From: Bradyrhizobium sp. DOA9
Lineage (GTDB): Bacteria > Pseudomonadota > Alphaproteobacteria > Rhizobiales > Xanthobacteraceae
Length of the DNA: 64,000 nt
Assembly (NCBI RefSeq): GCF_000617845.2
Contig: NZ_DF820425.1
Coordinates: forward strand, 255,690 to 319,689
Reading direction: 5' to 3'
Part shown: in pieces, positions 1-7,882 of the stretch
How positions within the stretch are numbered: position 1 is the stretch's first letter
Layout: each line of letters begins with the position of its first letter
Program-made: the position numbers and the translations under genes
The notes under the pieces: generated by a model
Database searches by the model: none
The model's input: only the letters and a program-made list of their open reading frames with translations
Told to the model about the DNA's origin: nothing

Positions 1-1214
1 AAACCTTTGACCAGCTCGGTCGCGAGCTTGTCGGTCTCGCGCGAGGCGGTGCCGTTGCCGATCGCGATCAGCTCGACCTTGTGCTTGATCGCAAGCCGGC
101 CGAGGGTCGCCAGCGACTCGTTCCACTGCCGCTGCGGCTCGTGCGGATAGATCGCGGTGGTGTCGACCACCTTGCCGGTGGCATCGACGACGGCGACCTT
201 CACGCCGGTGCGATAGCCGGGATCGAGCCCCATGGTGACGCGGGTGCCGGCGGGCGCGGCCAGCAGCAGGTCGCGCAGGTTCGAGGCGAACACGCGCACG
301 GCCTCGGTCTCGGCCGAATTCCACAGCCGCATGCGCAGGTCGATATTGAGATGCACCTGGATCTTGGTGCGCCAGGCCCAGCGCACGGTGTCGATCAGCC
401 AGCGGTCGCCGGCGCGCTTGAGGTCGGCGATGCCGAACCGCTTCATGATCTTCAATTCATAGGCGCTCGGCACGCCCGGCGGCGGCGCTTCCGCCTCGGG
501 CTGAATCTGCAGGTCGAGAATCTCTTCCTTCTCGCCGCGGAACATCGCGAGGATGCGGTGCGAGGGCAGTTTTGTCAGCGGCTCGGAGAAATCGAAATAG
601 TCGGCGAATTTCTCGCCCTCGGTCTTCTTGCCGTCGCGCACCTTCGAGGCCATTCGCGCATTGGTCCACATCTCCTCGCGCAGCGCCCCGATCAGGTCGG
701 CGTCCTCGTCGAAGCGTTCGACCAGGATGGCGCGGGCGCCGTCGAGCGCGGCAGCGGCATCCGCGACGCCCTTCTCGGCGTTGATGAAGCTTTCCGCCAC
801 GACCTTGGGATCATTGCCGGGCTCCGCCAGCAGTTGATTGGCGAGCGGCTCGAGGCCGGCTTCCTTGGCGATCTCCGCCTTGGTGCGGCGCTTCGGCTTG
901 AACGGCAGATAGATGTCCTCAAGGCGGGCCTTGCTGTCGGCGGCCAGAATCGAGGCCTCGAGCGCCGCATCGAGCTTGCCCTGCTCGCGGACCGATTCGA
1001 GGATGGCCTTGCGGCGGTCCTCGAGCTCGCGCAGGTAGACCAGGCGCTCCTCCAGGGTGCGCAATTGCGCATCGTCGAGCGCACCGGTCGCTTCCTTGCG
1101 GTAGCGGGCGATGAAGGGAACCGTGGCGCCGCCGTCGAGCAGCGTCACCGCCGCCTCGACCTGCTCGGCACGAACCCCAAGCTCCTGCGCAATCTTATGG
1201 TTGATGTTGGCCAC
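1..1214 (-). CDS. tex: Tex, RNA-binding transcription accessory protein (partial, C-terminus outside window)
   Basis: The reading frame runs off the left edge, so only about the first 404 residues are visible. It begins VANINHKIAQELGVR at a GTG (1214) preceded by AGGGAA, and contains FIARYRKEATGALDD and YLPFKPKRRTKAEIA, both hallmark Tex/YhgF N-terminal segments. From about residue 325 the YqgF (RNase H-like) domain starts with GLDPGYRTGVKVAVVD. The HhH and S1 RNA-binding parts would lie beyond the edge. Tex is a cytoplasmic nucleic-acid-binding protein acting at transcription. No partner gene is visible; upstream is a long repeat-bearing gap. Confidence 0.93.
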   Translation of the reverse strand, partial: MANINHKIAQELGVRAEQVEAAVTLLDGGATVPFIARYRKEATGALDDAQLRTLEERLVYLRELEDRRKAILESVREQGKLDAALEASILAADSKARLEDIYLPFKPKRRTKAEIAKEAGLEPLANQLLAEPGNDPKVVAESFINAEKGVADAAAALDGARAILVERFDEDADLIGALREEMWTNARMASKVRDGKKTEGEKFADYFDFSEPLTKLPSHRILAMFRGEKEEILDLQIQPEAEAPPPGVPSAYELKIMKRFGIADLKRAGDRWLIDTVRWAWRTKIQVHLNIDLRMRLWNSAETEAVRVFASNLRDLLLAAPAGTRVTMGLDPGYRTGVKVAVVDATGKVVDTTAIYPHEPQRQWNESLATLGRLAIKHKVELIAIGNGTASRETDKLATELVKG

Positions 1215-1477
1215 GCGAGATTCCCTCTATTCCCAAGCACGCAAGCGCGGGGGCGAACCACCGGCCGCGGGACGCCGCTTATGGACCAACAAAGGTTGAT
1301 TCATCAAGGTGCGCCGCGCAATCGTCGACAGAGGATTTTTTTGCTCGACCGATGCGATCTCGCCACATTCGTCGATTTGCGGCCGCGCTCCCGTGTCCCG
1401 GACGCGCCGCAGCGCGCCAGCGATGCGGTGCAGAGCCGGGCACGAGAGCGGGGGTTCAGGATTGTCTCTCTCCTCCT

Positions 1478-1557
1478 CGTCATTGCGAGCGCAGCGAAGC
1501 AATCCAGAATCCCTCGGCGGAACGACTCTGGATTGCTTCGCTGCGCTCGCAATGACG
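1478..1557. repeat. Long near-perfect inverted repeat (REP-like)
   Basis: The left arm at 1478-1508 (core CATTGCGAGCGCAGCGAAGC) is repeated as its exact reverse complement at 1527-1557, with an 18-base loop. Arms are about 31 bp with at most one mismatch. This sequence type is common between genes in Bradyrhizobium (from memory). Confidence 0.85.
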
Positions 1558-1592
1558 GAGTATGAGGCGATAGCTCGCTCGCCAAGTGGCGC

Positions 1593-1695
1593 TGTCATTC
1601 CCCGCGAAGGCGGGGAATCCAGTACGCTGCGGCCCCTCGGTTGAATCAAAGCCATCACGGCGCACTGGATCGCCCGGTCAATCCGGGCGATGACA
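1593..1695. repeat. Second palindromic element, imperfect arms
   Basis: It starts TGTCATTCCCCGCGAAGG and ends GATCGCCCGGTCAATCCGGG followed by CGATGACA, so the outermost bases TGTCAT/ATGACA are complementary. Internal hairpins (CCCCGC-GAAG-GCGGGG and CGCCCGG-TCAAT-CCGGGCG) are visible. It resembles intergenic elements of Bradyrhizobium. Confidence 0.65.
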
Positions 1696-1749
1696 CCGAG
1701 TGTGTGGACATGCCTTCGCATCCTCGCGGCTCATATCGCCCGAGCTTTG

Positions 1750-2190
1750 CCTGGTCACTCCACCCCCATTGTCAGAGGGCGCAGGGAAGACCGGGTGCCG
1801 GCCGGGCACCCACGGTCCACTGTGCGAAGGTTGCGCTACAAGAGGCTGCACAGCGGCATACAGGTGAAGCCAAACATCCGGCCTTCCCTGCGCAGTGGTT
1901 TTACGGCTTATGCCGAGCTCTCCCCGGGGAGCGATGCACTATTGCCCCCGTCGCCTTGCCGATAACTGACGCGCGCACCCGGTTGGGCCGCCACATCACC
2001 GCAAGACTTGACGCACAGACCCCGGGCGTCAGGACGACACGGTTTTGCCGTACGCTGATCACACCGGTCGTGTGCGCGAGGTATTTCGCTCACGGTTGCC
2101 CGCCCTGCAAAACCCTTCGCGCCGGTGTAACTGGCGTCCACCACGGCTCACCCCACGTTCGTGACGATCGCGATACGCCCCTCTGACCGG
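1750..2190. repeat. Probable long interspersed repeat segment (about 440 bases)
   Basis: Conceptual products of this stretch (for example FPAQWFYGLCRALPGERC and TPGVRTTRFCRTLITPV) match by memory the spurious proteins repeatedly annotated in Bradyrhizobium genomes. This suggests a dispersed conserved non-coding sequence rather than a gene. No transposase, terminal repeats or RNA family could be recognised. The call rests on recollection of recurrent annotations, not on a search. Confidence 0.4.
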
Positions 2191-2304
2191 GATGAGGTGG
2201 CGGGAGAATGCGATAAATCAGAAATTCTGTAAAGACGAATATTTTCACGACTGCGGATTGACCCGCCGATCGGGTGTTTTGCCTGTCGGGCAACGCAAGA
2301 TCTT

Positions 2305-2391
2305 GTAGGGCGGAATGGCCGAAGGCGTCATCCGCCGCTTTGGTCCCGCGGGGACAGAGGAGGCGGATTACGCTTCGCTAATCCGCCCTAC
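2305..2391. repeat. GTAGGGCGGA palindromic element
   Basis: GTAGGGCGGA (2305-2314) is mirrored by TCCGCCCTAC (2382-2391). A second inner arm pair is GGCGGAT/ATCCGCC. It belongs to the same class as the elements near 16.7, 48.3 and 61.8 kb. Confidence 0.75.
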
Positions 2392-2464
2392 GCACTTGCA
2401 CCTTGACACACGCACCCGTTCCACGGCTGGTGGGCCCGCCGGGCCACCGAACCAAGGACCAATC

Positions 2465-3568
2465 ATGCGTACGACATCGGTCGACGTCTTCAGGATCGCC
2501 ACCGCCGGCCCCGGCGACGTCTCCGGCCTGATGGACCTGATCGTTTCAGGCGCGATCGATCCGGCGTCCATTCTAGCCGTTCTCGGCAAGACCGAGGGCA
2601 ATGGCGGTGTCAACGATTTTACCCGGGAATACGCGGTGGCCGCGCTGTGCACAGCGCTGGCGCCAAAGCTCGGCCTGTCGCCGGAGGCAGTCGAGCAGCG
2701 GATCGCCTTCGTGATGTCCGGCGGTACCGAGGGCGTGCTGAGCCCGCACGTCACGGTGTTCACGCGCCACAGGGACGAGCGCCCGGCGGGCGTCTCCGGC
2801 AAGCGCCTCAGCATCGGCATGGCGCAGACGCGGGATTTTCTGCCGGAAGAGCTCGGGCGTTCTGCGCAGATCGTCGAGACAGCCAGGGCCGTGCAGGCTG
2901 CGATGGCCGATGCCGACATCGGGGATTCCGCGGATGTTCATTTCGTGCAGATCAAGTGCCCGCTGCTGACCAGCGAGCGTGTTGCGGCGGCCAATGCGCG
3001 CGGCAACACGACGGCGACGACAAATGCTTACAGCTCGATGGCCTATTCGCGCGGTGCGTCTGCGCTCGGCGTTGCGGTCGCGCTCGGCGAGATCGGTGCC
3101 GACGTCGGCGACGAGGACGTGCTGCGGCGCTATGATCTGTTCTCCAAGGTGGCCTCGACCTCGTCGGGGATCGAGCTGATGCACAACGTCGTCATCGTGC
3201 TCGGCAATTCGGTATCTTCAGCGAGCGAGTTCGAGATCGGGCATGCCGTGATGGAGGATGCCATCGATGCGACGGCGGTGACCGCGGCATTGGAGAGCGT
3301 CGGGCTTGGTGCAAATCCGCAAGCGGGCCGCACGCTCGTCAACATCTTCGCCAAGGCGGAGGCCTCTCCCGACGGCACCGTGCGCGGCCTCCGCCACACC
3401 ATGCTCGAGGACACCGACATCAGCTCGACACGCCACGCGCGCGCAGCGGTCGGCGGCCTGATCGCGGGCCTTGCCGGGACCGGTGCAGTCTACGTCTCCG
3501 GCGGCGCCGAGCATCAGGGGCCGGCCGGCGGCGGCCCGGTTGCAGCGATCGCGCGACTGTCGGATTGA
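2465..3568 (+). CDS. Ring-opening amidohydrolase (cyanuric acid hydrolase/barbiturase family)
   Basis: This 367-residue enzyme has the size and three-fold repeat architecture of AtzD/TrzD and barbiturase, which hydrolytically open cyanuric acid or barbiturate rings. Three Ser-Lys pairs are visible: Lys42 with Ser85 (MSGGTEG), Lys164 with Ser233/234 (STSSGIE) and Lys297 with Ser345 ([11 protein letters not shown]). These fall at almost the AtzD positions (42/85, 162/233, 296/344). I chose the ATG at 2465, behind AAGGA, over longer in-frame starts lying in the repeat. An amidase gene follows 116 bases downstream in the same direction. Cyanurate versus barbiturate cannot be decided from sequence alone. 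Confidence 0.9.
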   Translation: MRTTSVDVFRIATAGPGDVSGLMDLIVSGAIDPASILAVLGKTEGNGGVNDFTREYAVAALCTALAPKLGLSPEAVEQRIAFVMSGGTEGVLSPHVTVFTRHRDERPAGVSGKRLSIGMAQTRDFLPEELGRSAQIVETARAVQAAMADADIGDSADVHFVQIKCPLLTSERVAAANARGNTTATTNAYSSMAYSRGASALGVAVALGEIGADVGDEDVLRRYDLFSKVASTSSGIELMHNVVIVLGNSVSSASEFEIGHAVMEDAIDATAVTAALESVGLGANPQAGRTLVNIFAKAEASPDGTVRGLRHTMLEDTDISSTRHARAAVGGLIAGLAGTGAVYVSGGAEHQGPAGGGPVAAIARLSD

Positions 3569-3684
3569 TAACCAGCAGCCCGACCTGTCCGCCCCACGCA
3601 ACCCTGCCCCTCGCAGCGGCTCGGTTGATTCACGCGGGCCGTTGCGAAAAAGGTGACGCCGCGACCTCAAGGGGATTTGACTTC

Positions 3685-5160
3685 ATGACTTTGCCGATGA
3701 GCTGGAATGAATGGGCGCAGCACGACGGCGTCGCGCTGGCGGGGCGCGTCCGCAAGGGCGAGCTGACGGCAAAGGAGCTGGCGCGCATGGCCGCCGCGGG
3801 CGTTGCCAAGGTCAATCCGGCGCTGTCGGGCGTGGTCGAACTGTTCGAGGACGTGATCGCCGATCCCGCCAAGGACGGCGCCAATCTCGCAGGTCCCTTC
3901 GCCGGCCTGCCCTTCCTGATGAAGGACTTAGGACCGACCATGAAGGGCCGGCTGCAGGAGATGGGCTCGCTGCTGATGCGCGGCAATCGCGCCAGCGCCG
4001 ACACGTTCCTCACCGGTAAATTCCGGCAGGCGGGGCTCAATTTGATCGGACGCACCACGACGCCGGAATTCGGCGTGTGCTCGTCGGCCGACAACCCGGC
4101 CGTCTACGTCACGCGCAATCCCTGGAATACCGACTACACCACCTGCGGCTCGTCGGCGGGCAGCGCCGCGATGGTCGCGGCGGGCGTGGTGCCGATCGCG
4201 CATGCGACCGACGGCGGCGGCTCGATCCGCATTCCCGCCGGCGTCAACGGCAATATCGGGCTGAAGGTCTCGCGCGGCGTGTTCTCGCTGGCGCCGCACA
4301 TGTCCGACCTCACCGGCCTCGTCTCGATCCAGGGCTGCCAGTCACGCAGCGTGCGCGACACCGCCGCCTTCGTCGATCATGCGCGCGGGCCTGCGCCCGG
4401 CGAGTTCATGCCGTTCTGGACCACGGCGCAGCCTTACACCGATATGATCAAGCGCGATCCCGGCAAGCTTCGCATCGCGCTATCGCACACATGGGGCAAC
4501 TACAGCGCGGCGCCCGAGATCGCCACTGAACTCGAGAAAGCCGGACGCTTCCTCGAAGGCCTCGGCCATCACGTCGACTACGCGCTGCCGGAGATCGACC
4601 TCCCCGCCGCCTTCGAAGCGCAGACCACCTGCTACATCTCGAACTTTGCGGTGGTGATCTCCAACATGCTCGCCGCGCGCGGCCTCACGAGCCCGCCGGA
4701 GGATCTGATCGAGCCCATGAACATCCGCATCTGGGAAGCCGGGCGCCACACCAGCTTCGCCGAGCGGGCCAAGATGCAAGGCGTGTTCAACACGACCTCG
4801 CGCGGTTTCGGCAGCTTCTTCGAGCAATGGGACGTGATCCTGACGCCGATCACCGCGCTGCCGACGCCGAAGGTCGGCACAAAAGAATATCTCACCATCT
4901 CCGACAATCCCGATGTGCGCGACTGGTTCGACAATCTGTGGCGCTTCTTCGCCTTCACGCCGCTCGCCAATCTCTGCGGCATCCCCGCGATCTCGATGCC
5001 GATGGCGGCGCAAGACCACGGCCTGCCGCTCGGCATCCAGGCGATCGCCAAGCAGGCCAATGACGGCCTGCTCTTGCAGCTCGCCGCCCAGATCGAGCGC
5101 GCCCTCGACGGCAAGTGGAACGGCGGCAAGACCGCGAAGGTGCACGTGACGAAGGGATGA
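3685..5160 (+). CDS. Amidase-signature family amidase
   Basis: The 491-residue protein carries the amidase signature with its Ser-cisSer-Lys triad: Lys80 in PFLMKDLGP, Ser156 in TTCGSSAGS and nucleophile Ser180 in DGGGSIRIPAG. The start at 3685 has AAGGGGA upstream and avoids a long Arg-rich extension. The N-terminus (WNEWAQHDGVALAG) resembles 6-aminohexanoate-cyclic-dimer hydrolase-like amidases more than AtzE. It follows the ring-opening amidohydrolase, so a role in hydrolysing the opened-ring amide product is plausible but inferred. No AtzF or AtzG homologue is present. The enzyme is cytoplasmic, with no signal peptide. Confidence 0.88.
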   Translation: MTLPMSWNEWAQHDGVALAGRVRKGELTAKELARMAAAGVAKVNPALSGVVELFEDVIADPAKDGANLAGPFAGLPFLMKDLGPTMKGRLQEMGSLLMRGNRASADTFLTGKFRQAGLNLIGRTTTPEFGVCSSADNPAVYVTRNPWNTDYTTCGSSAGSAAMVAAGVVPIAHATDGGGSIRIPAGVNGNIGLKVSRGVFSLAPHMSDLTGLVSIQGCQSRSVRDTAAFVDHARGPAPGEFMPFWTTAQPYTDMIKRDPGKLRIALSHTWGNYSAAPEIATELEKAGRFLEGLGHHVDYALPEIDLPAAFEAQTTCYISNFAVVISNMLAARGLTSPPEDLIEPMNIRIWEAGRHTSFAERAKMQGVFNTTSRGFGSFFEQWDVILTPITALPTPKVGTKEYLTISDNPDVRDWFDNLWRFFAFTPLANLCGIPAISMPMAAQDHGLPLGIQAIAKQANDGLLLQLAAQIERALDGKWNGGKTAKVHVTKG

Positions 5161-5195
5161 GGTAACGTCACACTGAGCCGTCGGAGGAATTCGCG

Positions 5196-6077
5196 TTGGA
5201 CGCTTTAGAGATTCTGGAGAGCCTCAACAAGGAAAAGGGTCTTCCCACAGAAGCGATCCAGGCGGCGAGGGCCCAGAAAGACTCGGTCATTCCCGTCTTC
5301 CTGCGGGCCTTCGAAGAGGTCGGATCGCCTGGTCGAACGAATTACGATGCAGCGCTGTTCTTCGCCTTCCACCTCCTTGGCGAATGGCGGGTGAATGCCG
5401 CCTACCCGGTGCTTGCGAATTTCCTGCGCAAGCCCCCCGACATTGTGGATGCGGTCCTGGGCGGTGCAGTCACCGAGACGACCCACCGCGTGATGGCCTC
5501 CGTCTTCGACGGCAATTTGCAGCCGCTGTGCAACATCATCCACGATGAAGATGCCGACGAATTCGTTCGCTCGCGCATGATCGAGGCGATCGTACTCTTG
5601 ACCTTGCGTGGAGACGTATCGCGCGCCTGGTCCGAACAGTTCCTGCGCGAATGCTACGACCGGCTTCGGCCGCAAGATTGTTGTTACGTCTGGTCCGGCT
5701 GGCAGCAATCGATCGCCTGGCTCGGGCTCTCCAGCTTGAAGCCGCTGGTTGAAAGGGCCTTTGCGCAAGAATTCATCGCCAGATCCTGGCTTTCATATGC
5801 GGATTTCGAAGAAGATTTGCAGTACACGCTCGACAATCCCGATGCGCCGCCGTACCGCGCCGAGAAAGAGTTGACCTTATTCGACGACACGATTCTGGAA
5901 CTGTCCACATGGGCGTCCTTCAAACCGGAGTCCCGTCCGAAGAAGCAACCGGCGCCAGTGACCTTCTATCATCCCGAACGCAATCCGTTTCTTGGCGTCG
6001 GCCGCAACGATCCCTGCCCCTGCGGCAGCGGAAAGAAGTTCAAAAAGTGCTGCTTGAACGCGGATCGCGCCAGCTGA
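5196..6077 (+). CDS. DUF1186 protein with C-terminal SEC-C zinc motif
   Basis: The 293-residue protein begins at a TTG with GGAGG correctly spaced upstream (no better ATG in frame). Residues about 20-230 form an all-helical, HEAT-like body (FLRAFEEVGSPGRTNYD, AYPVLANFLRKPPDIVD) of DUF1186 type. The C-terminus ends [18 protein letters not shown], the SEC-C zinc-binding motif known from SecA tails. The biochemical function is unknown. An almost identical SEC-C motif is used by the unrelated protein at 40417. Confidence 0.85.
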   Translation: MDALEILESLNKEKGLPTEAIQAARAQKDSVIPVFLRAFEEVGSPGRTNYDAALFFAFHLLGEWRVNAAYPVLANFLRKPPDIVDAVLGGAVTETTHRVMASVFDGNLQPLCNIIHDEDADEFVRSRMIEAIVLLTLRGDVSRAWSEQFLRECYDRLRPQDCCYVWSGWQQSIAWLGLSSLKPLVERAFAQEFIARSWLSYADFEEDLQYTLDNPDAPPYRAEKELTLFDDTILELSTWASFKPESRPKKQPAPVTFYHPERNPFLGVGRNDPCPCGSGKKFKKCCLNADRAS

Positions 6078-6086
6078 AGTCCGATC

Positions 6087-6407
6087 TCAGTTCTTCACCG
6101 CCGGTATCTCCTCCGCCACCGGCTGCTTCTGACCCTGCTGATACATCGCCAGCGCCTTGTCGAGCGCTTCGCGCAGCGCCAGCGCTGCGGCGACGCTGCA
6201 ACGCAAGTGCGCGGTCTGGACCACGTCGACCCTGACGGCGGCGCCGACCGGCATCAACAGGTTTGCGGCAAGCTCGATCTGGATCGCGCCATTGTGGTGG
6301 CCAAAGCAGGATGCGCCGTCGAAATAGATGATCGGCGCGCGCTCGGCACTGGAGGTGGAAATGGTGACGGGCCCCTGGGCGGTCGAGGGCGTTTCGGGGT
6401 CGGCCAT
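6087..6407 (-). CDS. Conserved hypothetical protein, 106 residues
   Basis: I do not recognise a named family. The protein reads as a compact alpha/beta domain (IIYFDGASCFGHHNGAIQ, then RVDVVQTAHLRCSVAAALA) with normal codon use. It ends ten bases from the convergent SEC-C gene. It starts at ATG 6407, divergent from the thioesterase gene across a 133-base spacer that should hold both promoters. No signal peptide or membrane segment is seen. Confidence 0.65.
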   Translation of the reverse strand: MADPETPSTAQGPVTISTSSAERAPIIYFDGASCFGHHNGAIQIELAANLLMPVGAAVRVDVVQTAHLRCSVAAALALREALDKALAMYQQGQKQPVAEEIPAVKN

Positions 6408-6540
6408 GGGCGCTCCTTGCAGTTCATCGACGACGAAGCGCCCACCATCGGCGCTTCGGCGCGCCCTGTCGAGACCAAACCGCCCCGTACGCGGTCCATT
6501 CGGGGTTTTGCGCGGCCCGACACTGGTCTAGAACGTTGCC

Positions 6541-7449
6541 ATGAGCACCAGATCGACCACGCTTGCCTTCGAGGAACTCGCCGACGCCGTCAAGGGCCGC
6601 CGCTCCGATTACGGCCATATCAGCGGGCTCCAGCTCGACCGCTTCGCGCCAGCCGAGGCGTGGTCCAGCCTGCCCTATCGTCCGGTCTTCGTCGGCGACA
6701 CCGAGACCGGCGTGCTGCATGGCGGCGTGGTCACCGCGATGCTGGACGAGAGCTGCGGCATGGCGGTGCAACTTGCGCTCGACGGCACGCGCGCCATCGC
6801 AACCCTCGATCTACGTATCGACTACCAGAAGCCGGCGACGCCCGGCCTCGACATCAAGGCGCATTCGGTCTGCTACCGCACCACGCGCTCGATCGCCTTC
6901 GTGCGCTCCACCGCCTATCAGGAGTCCGAAGTCGATCCGGTCGCAACCGCGACCGCCTGCTTCATGATCGGCGCCAACCGCACCAACATGCTCGCCGACC
7001 GCCGGATGGATGCGCGCAGCATCCCGACGCTGGAGGCGCCGGAGGATCCGGACGGGCCGTTCGCGCGCAGCCCGTTCGCGCGCGCGCTCGGCATCCGCGT
7101 CAACGATGACGGCACGCTGACGATGCCGTTCTCGCCGCAGATCATCGGCAATCCGATCCTGCCCGCGATCCACGGCGGCATGACCGGCGCCTTCCTCGAG
7201 ACCACGGCGATCATCGGAGTGGCGCGCGAGCTCGGCACTGCGGCGCCGCCCAAGCCAATCGGCCTCACCGTCAATTATCTGCGCTCCGGACGCGCGCTCG
7301 ACACGTTTGCCGACGTCTCGATCGTGAAGCAGGGCCGACGCATCGTCGCCTTCGAGGCGCGGGCCTGGCAGGACGATGCGACCAAGCCGATCGCCACCGC
7401 TTTCGGCCACTTCATGCTGCGTCCGACGCCTGGAAGCGACGAGGAATAA
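6541..7449 (+). CDS. PaaI-type thioesterase with two hotdog domains
   Basis: The 302-residue protein shows two tandem hotdog folds. The first (about residues 45-150) has TGVLHGGVVTAMLDESCGM and LDLRIDYQKPA. The second (about 185-295) has PAIHGGMTGAFLETTAI and IGLTVNYLRSGRA. HGG followed by an acidic residue on the next helix is the usual acyl-CoA thioesterase signature. The double-domain form is known in alphaproteobacteria. The substrate is not predictable; no neighbouring pathway gene points to one. Confidence 0.85.
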   Translation: MSTRSTTLAFEELADAVKGRRSDYGHISGLQLDRFAPAEAWSSLPYRPVFVGDTETGVLHGGVVTAMLDESCGMAVQLALDGTRAIATLDLRIDYQKPATPGLDIKAHSVCYRTTRSIAFVRSTAYQESEVDPVATATACFMIGANRTNMLADRRMDARSIPTLEAPEDPDGPFARSPFARALGIRVNDDGTLTMPFSPQIIGNPILPAIHGGMTGAFLETTAIIGVARELGTAAPPKPIGLTVNYLRSGRALDTFADVSIVKQGRRIVAFEARAWQDDATKPIATAFGHFMLRPTPGSDEE

Positions 7450-7516
7450 GCTCATTTTGACTTGACGGCCGCAGTTCCGGCCACAACGATAGCGCGCCTT
7501 CGCGAGAGGAAATGGA

Positions 7517-7882
7517 TTGCGGCATCCGCTCGACATCGTCGCCATGTTCGCCGCACTCTGGCTGCTGGCGTCGATGGTGCTCGACGCGCTGACGCCGAAG
7601 GAGCTCACGGCGATCATGATCGGCGTCGCGATCGGCCCCGCCATCGTCGTCACCGCCGTGTTCTATTACCTGCGCTGCCCGCGAACGGATTTTGCGGTGA
7701 TGTTCGCAGCGCTGTGGCTGATCTCGGACATCGCCATCGCCCTCATCTCGCCGAAGCAGCTGCCGCATTTCCTGATCGCGCTCGGCTTCGTGCCGGCGCT
7801 GCTGATCGGCATCGTGCTGCACTGGCGACGCTTCCAGCGCCGAGAGCAGCGGCTGCCTGCGCCTTCGCCGAAGCGTGGCTAG
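7517..7882 (+). CDS. Small membrane protein, about four transmembrane segments
   Basis: The 121-residue product is almost entirely hydrophobic and reads as two similar halves: VAMFAALWLLASMVLDALTP and AVMFAALWLISDIAIALISP. This suggests an internal duplication of a two-helix unit, each half ending in a PK dipeptide. The TTG at 7517 is preceded by GAGAGGA; an internal ATG at 7544 is the alternative. No family was recognised. It sits 67 bases after the thioesterase gene and overlaps the 3' end of the convergent SCO-like gene by four bases. Confidence 0.6.
   Translation: MRHPLDIVAMFAALWLLASMVLDALTPKELTAIMIGVAIGPAIVVTAVFYYLRCPRTDFAVMFAALWLISDIAIALISPKQLPHFLIALGFVPALLIGIVLHWRRFQRREQRLPAPSPKRG

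Larger units (their letters stand above)
1215..2464. other. 1.25-kb repeat-rich intergenic region without a convincing gene
   Basis: Several frames are open here, but their translations are Arg/Pro/His-rich, lack recognisable domains and coincide with inverted repeats. I therefore call no gene. The stretch holds two palindromic elements (about 1478-1557 and 1593-1695), a 440-base segment that looks like a conserved interspersed repeat (1750-2190), and a third palindromic element directly before the amidohydrolase (2305-2391). The tex promoter should lie at the left end and the promoter of the amidohydrolase at the right, but I see no clear -35/-10 pair. Confidence 0.6.

Noticed and set aside
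81..1565. Plus-strand frame over tex
   Set aside because: Tex motifs run through the opposite strand to the window edge; the plus-strand product has no domain and extends into a repeat.
1641..2186. 181-codon frame in the first gap
   Set aside because: Composition and recurrence suggest a non-coding repeat; no SD or domain.
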